From: Thermoplasmata archaeon
Lineage (GTDB): Archaea > Thermoplasmatota > Thermoplasmata > Thermoplasmatales > Thermoplasmataceae
Assembly: GCA_021804185.1 (NCBI GenBank)
Contig: JAJZKL010000059.1
Location: forward strand, 1-6,739
Reading direction: 5' to 3'
DNA: 6,739 nt
Shown: piece after piece, positions 1-6,673 of the stretch
Layout: each line of letters starts with the position of its first letter
How positions within the stretch are numbered: the first letter of the stretch is position 1
The notes under the pieces: model-generated
Database searches by the model: none
What the model was told of the DNA's origin: nothing
Seen by the model: only the letters and a program-made list of their open reading frames with translations
Translations under genes and position numbers: made by a program

Positions 1-29
1 TGACGATTCACATAAACCTTTTCTTCCAT
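1..29 (-). CDS. 5' end of an unidentified gene downstream of cas3 (edge-truncated)
   Basis: An ATG at 29-27 opens a reading frame (MEEKVYVNR...) that leaves the window after nine codons. It is preceded by a GGAGGGAGG purine run whose last GGAGG (40-36) ends six nucleotides before the ATG, which is an ideal Shine-Dalgarno arrangement. The frame differs from that of cas3, so this start lies inside the 3' end of cas3 and would be translationally coupled to it. Nine residues cannot identify a family. In type I-G loci the usual remaining genes are a Cas8-type large subunit, a cas4-cas1 fusion and cas2, so one of these is the natural expectation, but that is inference from context only. Confidence 0.6.
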
Positions 30-2892
30 TTGTTGCCTCCCTCCCGGATTCAATGTGATCGCCCAGTCTCACGATCATCTCAAGAAACGCCGACCCCCAG
101 TATCCGTATCTCCTTTGAATCATCCAGAAAAGATCGGTCCATCCCGAATCAATTGAATCCAAAGCATGAATACCACTGTATTCTACCCTATACCCACAGA
201 AAGTGAAACCTATGTCAGTTCCGGTGTCATCTGTCGCAGGCATCATTGCCCTTCCACGACCGTGATGCGTCCCAACGAGGTACAGTATGAGGTCTCTGTA
301 TTTGTTACCATTCAGCAAACCGGCATTCCTTTTTAGTATGGCTACGGAATAGCATTCATGCCTTCCCCCTTTAGGATATCCGGACAGCCTTCTGGCTTTC
401 CCGATCAGATAGAGATCTCGTTTTCCAGCGGACTTTGCAATCAATTCACCACCATCATAGGGGATTCCGCCCCGGAGCCATGACTGGAATCTTGGGTCAG
501 CCTTCCCCAGATCGTGGAGCAATCCGGCCATTTCCAGTGCATCCTGCACCTTTTCGTCTCGTATAAGCTTACTTGATTGTCTTCTGACCTGCTCTTTTAC
601 GCCATTGCTGTGGTATTCGAGAGATATTTCACCAATGTAGGAGGAGGCATCATCGTCTGCAAGATCACCCATCTGTTTTCCAAATGTTCGCATCACAAGA
701 CCATGTTTATCGGGATATGTAGATATCCAACGTTTTCCAGCTTTTAACAATGTCTGTATTCTGTTAAACAGCTCTTTGTCCTTTACGACCCCCGCAAGAC
801 CCTTCAGAAGATTCAAAACTGTTTCATCTGTATTCTCGCCAATATTAATTGATTTCATGCACTCTGACAATAAAATTCTGGCAAATTTGAGAGATTCGCG
901 GTCCGCTCCGAATTGGATATCCATGATTGCAGGATGAAGCCTCAACACAGTATCCCCCGTGTCATGAGACAGCGCAATTTCTGCTATATCTTTTACCGGG
1001 GAGGTTGACCAGTAATTCCAACCGTACTTATCGTATCCGCCATAATTAGAAGGCAGTATCAAGGTCTGTCCTGGTTTAATTTCATTCGGTTTAATAAAAC
1101 GGCTGTCCTCATCCCCTGTCCACAGATATGCGGGTCTCCCATCCTGACCATAGTCAGGTTCTGTAATTGATGCCCCCTCAATATCCGGTTCTGGAAGAAC
1201 CAGGCCTTTCCCGATTAGAAGGCTCCTTACGTTCCACACCGGAATTGATACTGATTCATATGATCTCGGCGGAATCATGGAAACTGTCTCAAATACCATG
1301 CTGTTATTCTGCTGGTTCGGTTCGGGGATGTCGTTCCTCCAGATCACCTGCACATCAGCTGGTGATTCAGATGTCCCATGAAGCATCTCCGAAATGTTCG
1401 GGCTTACTCGCGGAGATGGCGATGTCTGCACAAGTGTGTCTATGTGGGCAGGAAGCATCACAGGGGCACGTTTTCTTTCCGCCATGAGAATTTCCTGATC
1501 CACTCCTGCCAATAAATTCGACATGGCATTTATTCCAAAATCCACTGAATGTCTGGTTGCTATCTTGTTCAACCAGTTCCATGTCTCTGATGGTGCTTTT
1601 CCGTATATGACTTCGTTTAATTTATCCCTGCAATTGCACCTTATTATTGCTCCCAATGCTTTATTGCGTTTTCCGATCCTATTAAGCCTTCCAAAACGTT
1701 GCCTCAGTGAATCTAGTGGAGCAATCTCTGTTACAAGTGTATCTAAGTCAATGTTTGCCCCCACTTCAATTGTCTGCGTGGCGATGACGTATAGAGGCAC
1801 CTGATTCTTTGTCTGATCCATGGATGCAATTATTCTTGGCAGATACTCGTCTATTATCTGATCCCTTTCATACGGCCTTGTCCTGCCAACTATTTTAACA
1901 GCGTCTGAACCGGTTTGCTTTGACAGTATTTCGTGGATCGATCCTGCAAGTGATACACTGTTAACCACAACACCAACCACAGGTGCATTTTCTCCCTGCG
2001 CCTTAAGTTCTTCCATCTGCTTTATGGCAGTATCAGCAAAAATACCGGCAACCTTTTTTTCAATTGAATGGGAATTACATTTTTTGAGGTCATCCTTGGG
2101 TAAATTATGGGTTATCAATACAGCTTCCTTTGATGATTTGAACCTTCTTGCAAGGATCTTGTTAGAATAATCATCTTCGTTCAGGGAAAACGAGATGCTA
2201 TCGGTACTACCTGGAGTTGCAGACATGCTTACGATTTTCAGAGGATTTCCAACCATTTCCATAGCCCAGTTATTGCCCTGATATCTCCTTACATATTCTG
2301 CCGTCTCATAGAATGGTCTCGATAGATGGGCTTCATCCAGTATTATTAGAGAATCCTTGCCTGCAAGCGCAGCATGAACTGGCCTCATATATTCGCTGAC
2401 ACCATACCCCCTGAACAGCAACCTTGAACCAACCTGATCTACGGTGGATACTACAACTGTCGGCTGAAGTGGATTGCTAATAAATACCGGTTCATGATAT
2501 ATTCCACCCCTTAGCCTTAGTACATCCAGTGGTAAGTTGTCTCCTCCAATGGATGTAAGGATGGTTGCCACTTTCCCGACAATATTCAAACTATTAGCCG
2601 GGTCCATTAGCTTCTCTTTCAACGCTTTTGCTTCTTCATGCGCCTCGTCCACGACAAATCTCCGGTCAACGGTATAGAAAATGCGGCGGTATGGGGCATT
2701 GTCCCCTTCAGCTTTCAGGGCCATATAAAACACTGCTATATCTATAACTGAAGTCTTTCCTGACGATGTTGGAAGGTTGATGTTATCCATCCAGCCCGAT
2801 TCCGCGATCTGTTCCATCATCCTTTTCTGCCATGGGAAAGGTTGATATCCATGTATTATTTTGAAAAATTCATCAAAATCCGATATTTTCAT
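1..2892 (-). CDS. cas3: Type I-G Cas3 helicase-nuclease, HD domain at the C-terminus (3' end outside window)
   Basis: This is the interference effector that unwinds and cuts target DNA after recruitment by Cascade. The ORF is open for 964 codons with no stop and leaves the window. The SF2 helicase comes first: Walker A PTSSGKT at residues 41-47, a VDRR motif at 75-78, the Walker B box LDEAH at 185-189, MSATP at 223-227, VVVNSV near 308-313, GRTRP at 336-340, TQTIEVGANID at 372-382 and QRFGRLNRIG at 398-407. A linker holds YGGYDKYGW (617-625), typical of GSU0051-type Cas3. The HD nuclease follows, with candidate metal ligands H761, H793-D794, H845, H876-H877 and D945 in RLGDH, so the catalytic set looks complete and little of the C-terminus should be missing. 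This helicase-then-HD order is the reverse of most Cas3 proteins and fits type I-G. The ATG directly follows the csb2 TAA, and GGAAGG sits seven nucleotides upstream. Confidence 0.95.
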   Translation of the reverse strand, partial: MKISDFDEFFKIIHGYQPFPWQKRMMEQIAESGWMDNINLPTSSGKTSVIDIAVFYMALKAEGDNAPYRRIFYTVDRRFVVDEAHEEAKALKEKLMDPANSLNIVGKVATILTSIGGDNLPLDVLRLRGGIYHEPVFISNPLQPTVVVSTVDQVGSRLLFRGYGVSEYMRPVHAALAGKDSLIILDEAHLSRPFYETAEYVRRYQGNNWAMEMVGNPLKIVSMSATPGSTDSISFSLNEDDYSNKILARRFKSSKEAVLITHNLPKDDLKKCNSHSIEKKVAGIFADTAIKQMEELKAQGENAPVVGVVVNSVSLAGSIHEILSKQTGSDAVKIVGRTRPYERDQIIDEYLPRIIASMDQTKNQVPLYVIATQTIEVGANIDLDTLVTEIAPLDSLRQRFGRLNRIGKRNKALGAIIRCNCRDKLNEVIYGKAPSETWNWLNKIATRHSVDFGINAMSNLLAGVDQEILMAERKRAPVMLPAHIDTLVQTSPSPRVSPNISEMLHGTSESPADVQVIWRNDIPEPNQQNNSMVFETVSMIPPRSYESVSIPVWNVRSLLIGKGLVLPEPDIEGASITEPDYGQDGRPAYLWTGDEDSRFIKPNEIKPGQTLILPSNYGGYDKYGWNYWSTSPVKDIAEIALSHDTGDTVLRLHPAIMDIQFGADRESLKFARILLSECMKSINIGENTDETVLNLLKGLAGVVKDKELFNRIQTLLKAGKRWISTYPDKHGLVMRTFGKQMGDLADDDASSYIGEISLEYHSNGVKEQVRRQSSKLIRDEKVQDALEMAGLLHDLGKADPRFQSWLRGGIPYDGGELIAKSAGKRDLYLIGKARRLSGYPKGGRHECYSVAILKRNAGLLNGNKYRDLILYLVGTHHGRGRAMMPATDDTGTDIGFTFCGYRVEYSGIHALDSIDSGWTDLFWMIQRRYGYWGSAFLEMIVRLGDHIESGREATNGRKGLCESS

Positions 2893-4368
2893 TTATTTTC
2901 CTTCCCTGAAAGGCACACACAGCCCAAATCCTGTAAATCTGCCTGATCCTAATATGACTGGGCCAGTAACTTTCCTGCCAAATCTGATTATCATATGAGA
3001 TGTGTAGTATTTTCTGAATTTATCAGGTATGTAAAAATCTCTTGCCATTGGAACACCACGGACTGCACTCGCTGGTCCTGTTCTAACCTCAATCGGTTTT
3101 GGAAGCCCGATCATCTGACATGCTTCTTCCATGACCTTTCCTCCATCCTTTCCTACCCCCATTTGATTGCGCTTCGGGTGCTTGCCTAAAATCACAGGTG
3201 TAACCGTTGCCCATATGTCTGAACTTTGCTCATAAGTCCTGGCTTCAAGGGCTACGGGGGTTGGATTCCAATCCAGCATGGAAATCTGTTCAACCCTCGC
3301 AACACCGTATCTTCCCATAGTAATATTCTGCAGATGGTTCATTGTATAGCTCATTGATTCCCGGGTCTCTCCTGGCATGCGCTTCTCGAAAACAAGGGCA
3401 AATCCCATTATATGGCCGTCAGAGTACCTATAACCTGCACTTGGGAGGGGGATAACCGCCAAATGATCTTTAGCCGATGGTTTTCCACTGAGAGTATGCC
3501 CAGACACTGCTTCGGGAATATTTCCCGGATACAGTGACATGAATGCATTCCGGACGTACATCATAGCGTGATATGTGTCTGAAAGATGGATCGCGTGGTC
3601 GCAGGACAGTTTGAAAATTCTCATATCCATATCTGATTCTGGATCGGTTTCGTCTGATTTCTGTTTGTCCAGAATGGTGTATGTAACTATTTGGCCAACC
3701 TTAGGTTGAATTGCCATATTTTCGTGCATTCTCATATTGTATACCTGTTCGAGGTGTGAAAGTCTTCCTTTTCCTGGGACCCTCAGCATAATATTCCCGT
3801 TTTTTGAGGGGGAAAGGTTTGGTTTTCCTTCCGATTCGTAAACCCTTACGAGTACTGGTGTTGTGGATCTTCCGTAATATGTGATCTGTTCTGCAATTTT
3901 ACCAAGAACCCCGATGAAATGAGATGAATCCGGAACATCGTAGAAAAACCTTACATGGGGATCTACGGGAGTGAATGCCGGATAACTTCTCTCTGCACGC
4001 AACCTGTTAAGGTAAGTACCTTCAAAAATAGGAGGTTGAAATTTTATTTTTTTACTCTTTTTATTTATTTGAGGTTTATACTGTGCTTTATCATTCACCG
4101 GAACATAATTAGTGAGTGCCTTAGTGAGTGCCGTCCTTCCAGATACCTTGTATAGTGGCGGGTTCGCATAAATGTGCGGTGGCTGAAGGGTTTCAAGCCA
4201 TACCAAAGCCTTACGTGCTTCAATGTCGCCTTGAAAGTTTTCCTCATATGCCGCAACAAAGGCTGAATACAGGCGAGTGGGGTGCGGAGGCCATTCAACT
4301 GAATTCCTGTCGTGGTATGAAGCCGCCATGATGCGTCCGGCAAGAATTTCCATATCTATGGTAAGCAT
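2893..4368 (-). CDS. csb2: Type I-G Csb2, fused Cas5/Cas6-type protein (GSU0054 family)
   Basis: Csb2 is the type I-G protein that combines a Cas5-like part with a Cas6-like crRNA-processing part, and is expected to bind the crRNA within Cascade. From the ATG at 4368 it is 491 residues, within the usual family size. Family features are MLTIDMEILAGR at the N-terminus, WPPHPTRL (26-33), YYGRS (164-168), SGHTLSGKPSAKDHLAVIPL starting near 289, WATVTPVILGKHPKR (starting near 386), GPASAVRGVPMARDF (starting near 431) and a glycine-rich C-terminus with TGPVILGSGRFTGFG. His291 and His302 are visible candidates for a catalytic histidine, but this is unproven. A longer form from a GTG at 4410 would add 14 residues. 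I prefer the ATG because the family begins at this sequence, and because GTGATCC, complementary to the 16S rRNA 3' end, lies in the correct register one base before it. A Lys-rich stretch (about residues 98-109) looks like a basic loop. Confidence 0.93.
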   Translation of the reverse strand: MLTIDMEILAGRIMAASYHDRNSVEWPPHPTRLYSAFVAAYEENFQGDIEARKALVWLETLQPPHIYANPPLYKVSGRTALTKALTNYVPVNDKAQYKPQINKKSKKIKFQPPIFEGTYLNRLRAERSYPAFTPVDPHVRFFYDVPDSSHFIGVLGKIAEQITYYGRSTTPVLVRVYESEGKPNLSPSKNGNIMLRVPGKGRLSHLEQVYNMRMHENMAIQPKVGQIVTYTILDKQKSDETDPESDMDMRIFKLSCDHAIHLSDTYHAMMYVRNAFMSLYPGNIPEAVSGHTLSGKPSAKDHLAVIPLPSAGYRYSDGHIMGFALVFEKRMPGETRESMSYTMNHLQNITMGRYGVARVEQISMLDWNPTPVALEARTYEQSSDIWATVTPVILGKHPKRNQMGVGKDGGKVMEEACQMIGLPKPIEVRTGPASAVRGVPMARDFYIPDKFRKYYTSHMIIRFGRKVTGPVILGSGRFTGFGLCVPFREGK

Positions 4369-4375
4369 AGGATCA
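4366..4375 (-). promoter_or_regulatory. csb2 ribosome binding site overlapping the csb1 stop codon
   Basis: Read on the minus strand the junction is GAG-TGA-TCC-T-ATG. GTGATCC is a perfect complement of the conserved GGATCAC near the 16S rRNA 3' end. In the AGGAGGTGATCC register it puts the ATG seven bases after the GGAGG position. The csb1 TGA lies within this pairing site, so a ribosome ending csb1 could restart on csb2. This favours the ATG at 4368 over the GTG at 4410. Confidence 0.6.
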
Positions 4376-5584
4376 CTCGGAATTTTCTGTTTCTTCAGAT
4401 ATGAGATCACTATCCACCTGTATTTTCTTGAGATTCTCTGAAATAAGTTTTTTAATAGCGTTGTTGGCTACCAGTGTTATATCACTTTCCATCCATGGCA
4501 GACCAGCCTTTCTAGCGCTGTCGATGGCATCATTAAGCATTTTGTCAGAGTCTGAAGTGGTAAGTGTGAATTCCGAGACATTCCCTTCATTGTCTATATA
4601 CTCATATCTGGGTTCTCCACGTGGAATCAGCAGGCACCTTGATCTCAGATCATACCCCTGATCGATGGCATGCTTAATTGAAGCAAGAGCAAGCAACAGA
4701 ATTACGGATCTTCCTCTTTTATCTGTTTCGGGACTATCATTTCCATTAACAGGGAAGTGCAATCTTCTGATTGCAGGAATGGATATGACTGCAGTATGCA
4801 TAGCGTAACCGAGAGTTACACCACCGCCAAGTTCTTTTATTGAAGGCGGAATGTTGCCCAAATTGAGTTCTGACACCTTTTTCCCGTATTTTTTCGGCTT
4901 GCCATCATCCCTTGCAGCCTCAGCCGGATCTACGGTCCAGCCACCGTTGGCTGTTTCATATATTTCCGTCTTCCCACCTCCCATTATTATGGGGTCTATC
5001 CGTGACTCTGTCTTAACGCCGTAGTGGACATCTACTCCTATAATCTCGGACGTTATGATCCTCTGAAATTTGTTCCCCATTCCTGTGGAACCTGTAGAAT
5101 CCCAAACTCCAAACACAAGTGCATGAGGACAGTACTGAAACATCCCTGTTGCATTGCGGACGTTTGACTCCACGAATGCTTTACCTATTTCTGAATCCCT
5201 GAATGGGATATTCCCCACAAGGCTTTCCCTAAAAATGGCATCGGCAATCCTGTGAGGCGTTTCAAGTGTGCTTATGGGTTTTAACCCCTTAATATCACCA
5301 AAATCCACCCTTAGCAGAGGCATTTTCACATTCCCGGATTTTATGGCTTCAAGAAGGGCAATTTCCATCCTGTTTGCCTGTGACTGTACCGAATCTAGCA
5401 GTACCGTATTCTGGATACTTCCATCTTCCATTAATCGACTTTCTTTTGCATACTTGCCCCCTTCATATGTAGGAGGAAATACTTTCCCTCCATCTCCTGA
5501 AGCAGGGAACAGTTTAACAGTTACTCTTATGGCGTTTCCATTAGTCAGCGCGTTTTCTATTTGTCCTTTCTCCCGCAGATCCAT
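4373..5584 (-). CDS. csb1: Type I-G Csb1, Cas7-type backbone subunit (GSU0053 family)
   Basis: Csb1 is the Cas7 homologue of type I-G systems and would polymerise along the crRNA spacer to form the Cascade backbone. The 403-residue length is normal for the family. Recognisable blocks in order are VLLDSVQSQANRMEIALLEA (61-80), LETPHRIADAIFRES (107-121), PHALVFGVWDSTGSTGMGNK (153-172) followed by FQRIITSEIIGVDV, and GGVTLGYAMHTAVISIPAIR (254-273) followed by RLHFP. The C-terminus is acidic. The ATG at 5584 is supported by AGAAG seven nucleotides upstream and by the good fit of the N-terminal strand (AIRVTVKLFPASG) to the family. It is the first gene of the run, with 1.1 kb lacking any intact gene before it, so it probably carries the operon promoter. 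Its TGA (4375-4373) is embedded in the csb2 ribosome binding site, which suggests coupled translation of two subunits needed in one complex. Confidence 0.95.
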   Translation of the reverse strand: MDLREKGQIENALTNGNAIRVTVKLFPASGDGGKVFPPTYEGGKYAKESRLMEDGSIQNTVLLDSVQSQANRMEIALLEAIKSGNVKMPLLRVDFGDIKGLKPISTLETPHRIADAIFRESLVGNIPFRDSEIGKAFVESNVRNATGMFQYCPHALVFGVWDSTGSTGMGNKFQRIITSEIIGVDVHYGVKTESRIDPIIMGGGKTEIYETANGGWTVDPAEAARDDGKPKKYGKKVSELNLGNIPPSIKELGGGVTLGYAMHTAVISIPAIRRLHFPVNGNDSPETDKRGRSVILLLALASIKHAIDQGYDLRSRCLLIPRGEPRYEYIDNEGNVSEFTLTTSDSDKMLNDAIDSARKAGLPWMESDITLVANNAIKKLISENLKKIQVDSDLISEETENSE

Positions 5585-5617
5585 TTTTACACTTCTCTAT
5601 TAGATAAAAACCAACTA

Positions 5618-5631
5618 CATATAATACTTCA
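5618..5631 (-). promoter_or_regulatory. Putative archaeal promoter (BRE/TATA) of the csb1-csb2-cas3 operon
   Basis: The minus strand reads TGAAGTATTATATG, a purine-containing BRE-like stretch followed by a TATA-like core centred near 5622. A start site about 26 bases downstream would fall near 5596 and give a leader of roughly 12 nt that still contains the AGAAG Shine-Dalgarno. A second T-rich/TATA-like segment (5600-5610) could instead drive a nearly leaderless transcript. The assignment rests on position and sequence only. Confidence 0.5.
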
Positions 5632-5987
5632 GTTTAATGGGTTAGAGTGTTAAAAACATCCCAACCGGAAAGGCAATATTTAACTGATCTATGCTTCGTT
5701 TAGCTAATGGAGATTTGTGGTATTTTGCGGTCTTAACTTATTTTATTACATTCTCCATATGGTGATATTTTGAAACACCTTCTTTCAAATCAAGACATAA
5801 TGTAGATATTACAATAATGTTTTTTGAGTTATAAAAGTGTAACAAAAACTAAACTACCCCTTAAATCCATTTTTTCAAATTTCATAAGTGCAAGAATGGA
5901 GAATTCGTCCTTTATTGTTAAAGAATTTTCCGTATTTCTGTCGCGACCCAATTTACGTGCAAGTAAATAAATTCAAGCGCGGGGAGA
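5632..5987. other. AT-rich intergenic region upstream of csb1, no gene seen
   Basis: I see no convincing coding sequence on either strand. It holds a second strong TATA-like element, TATAAAAG at 5830-5837. The TTATAA within it is palindromic, so it could act in either direction. Homopolymer tracts (T runs near 5821 and 5871) and a CCATATGG palindrome near 5755 are present. There is no repeated unit of CRISPR type. A GTG-initiated frame of 63 codons (5888-6079) has no clear ribosome binding site and looks fortuitous. Confidence 0.6.
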
Positions 5988-6026
5988 AGAATACCTATAA
6001 ATTATTCCGGTTTTTTTCAGGGGAGG
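5988..6026 (+). promoter_or_regulatory. Putative TATA box and Shine-Dalgarno of the small ORF at 6033
   Basis: TATAAATT at 5996-6003 is a good archaeal TATA-like core. AGGGGAGG at 6019-6026 ends six bases before the ATG at 6033, a very strong Shine-Dalgarno site. The TATA is rather close, since a start site near 6025 would cut off most of the Shine-Dalgarno. Transcription may therefore begin further upstream, for example from the TATA-like element at 5830. Confidence 0.4.
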
Positions 6027-6032
6027 ACGCCG

Positions 6033-6170
6033 ATGTCCATGCCCTTAGATCTAAAACAGTACTCACTTATCGAACCTGAGAAGATAGATCTGCTGTTAAA
6101 GGAATGGTATAGAACCCGCTTATATGATCCAATGTTTCTCGAGGAGATAGCTCGAGATGTTCTTGAATGA
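6033..6170 (+). CDS. Small ORF of 45 residues with strong ribosome binding site, unknown
   Basis: The frame starts MSMPLDLKQYSLIEPEKIDL, continues with a Leu/Lys/Trp/Tyr-rich helical stretch, and ends EEIARDVLE before a TGA. The composition (charged, amphipathic, few rare residues) looks like real protein. The start has a nearly ideal Shine-Dalgarno at 6019-6026. I do not recognise a family. It may be a complete small protein or, more likely, the 5' end of a longer gene now broken, because the same frame continues to the right with few stops. A second ATG at 6167-6169 overlaps the TGA (ATGA) and opens a 38-residue frame (MSTYSTSLQHDLDNIL...), so a coupled small gene pair or a +1/-1 shift in one gene is also possible. 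Confidence 0.4.
   Translation: MSMPLDLKQYSLIEPEKIDLLLKEWYRTRLYDPMFLEEIARDVLE
6137..6157. repeat. Perfect 7-bp inverted repeat with 7-nt loop
   Basis: TCTCGAG (6137-6143) and CTCGAGA (6151-6157) are exact reverse complements separated by GAGATAG. The element lies inside the small ORF near its 3' end. It could form a modest RNA hairpin just before the TGA/ATG overlap at 6167, or be chance. Confidence 0.5.
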
Positions 6171-6602
6171 GTACCTATTCAACTTCCCTCCAGCATGACC
6201 TTGACAATATACTCAAAATTCAACTCGAAAATTCAGGGGCTCTACATGCCTGTCAATACTTCAGGAATAGAAGTTTATCCTGATTTGTTGGAGAGCAAAT
6301 TTGTATTTCTGCCAAGAGGTTCCATGTTCAAGAAAAAGGCAAAGCAGAGAGCGAGAGAGCAATAAGAGTGTCGGGTATGGAAAAACTCTCTTGCCGGATC
6401 TACTTCAGATACCAGACCCTTTACCAGAGTTACCTGCCCTAGGCATGAAATTAAGAAGACTCTCAAAAAGGGTGCCCGAGAAACGCCTATGAACAACAAG
6501 TCTTTCATGAAGACATAAGAATCATGGCTTGTTTTCTATTTATCTGCACAAGTCTTTGCAGATTATATTAAACCAAGGGCATACTACCACAACTCAGTAT
6601 GA
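6171..6602 (+). pseudogene. Possible decayed coding region continuing the 6033 frame
   Basis: Between 6033 and 6602 the same frame runs for 190 codons with stops only at 6168, 6363, 6516 and 6600, where about nine would be expected by chance. Segments read like protein: an open stretch from 6171 to 6362 including VYPDLLESKFVFLPRGSMFK and a lysine/arginine-rich end, and a hydrophobic and aromatic stretch at 6519-6599 (ESWLVFYLSAQVFADYIK). In another frame, 6490-6567 gives EQQVFHEDIRIMACFLFICT, whose layout loosely recalls the C-terminal helical segment of IS4/IS1634-type DDE transposases. I could not find the catalytic DDE motifs or flanking terminal repeats, so a transposase origin is only a suggestion. 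It may be an unrelated broken gene or chance. Confidence 0.25.
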
Positions 6603-6673
6603 GCATTTCCTTAACATTCCCTTTGAGGATCAAGACAGAAAGGAAATGTGGAAGTTGGTGGTAGGGTGGAAAT

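Noticed and set aside
1167..1804. Plus- and minus-strand open frames inside the cas3 region (1167-1487, 1367-1582, 1523-1804)
   Set aside because: They overlap the motif-verified cas3 frame, have no ribosome binding sites and read as shadows.
2995..4343. Short frames within csb2 (2995-3189, 3955-4155, 4095-4343, 4128-4331)
   Set aside because: Csb2 family motifs lie in a single minus-strand frame throughout; these overlap it without support.
4401..5603. Plus-strand frames over csb1 (4401-4661, 5268-5603)
   Set aside because: They are antisense to the Csb1 family-conserved blocks and have no start signals.
5888..6079. GTG-initiated 63-codon frame
   Set aside because: There is no Shine-Dalgarno, the composition is unconvincing, and it overlaps the better supported start at 6033.
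6275..6508. Minus-strand 77-codon frame and plus-strand 63-codon frame 6301-6492
   Set aside because: Neither has a convincing ribosome binding site or recognisable motif; they overlap each other and the stop-poor plus-strand frame.
6490..6567. Firm annotation as an IS4/IS1634 transposase remnant
   Set aside because: The resemblance is limited to one hydrophobic helical segment; no DDE residues or terminal inverted repeats could be shown.
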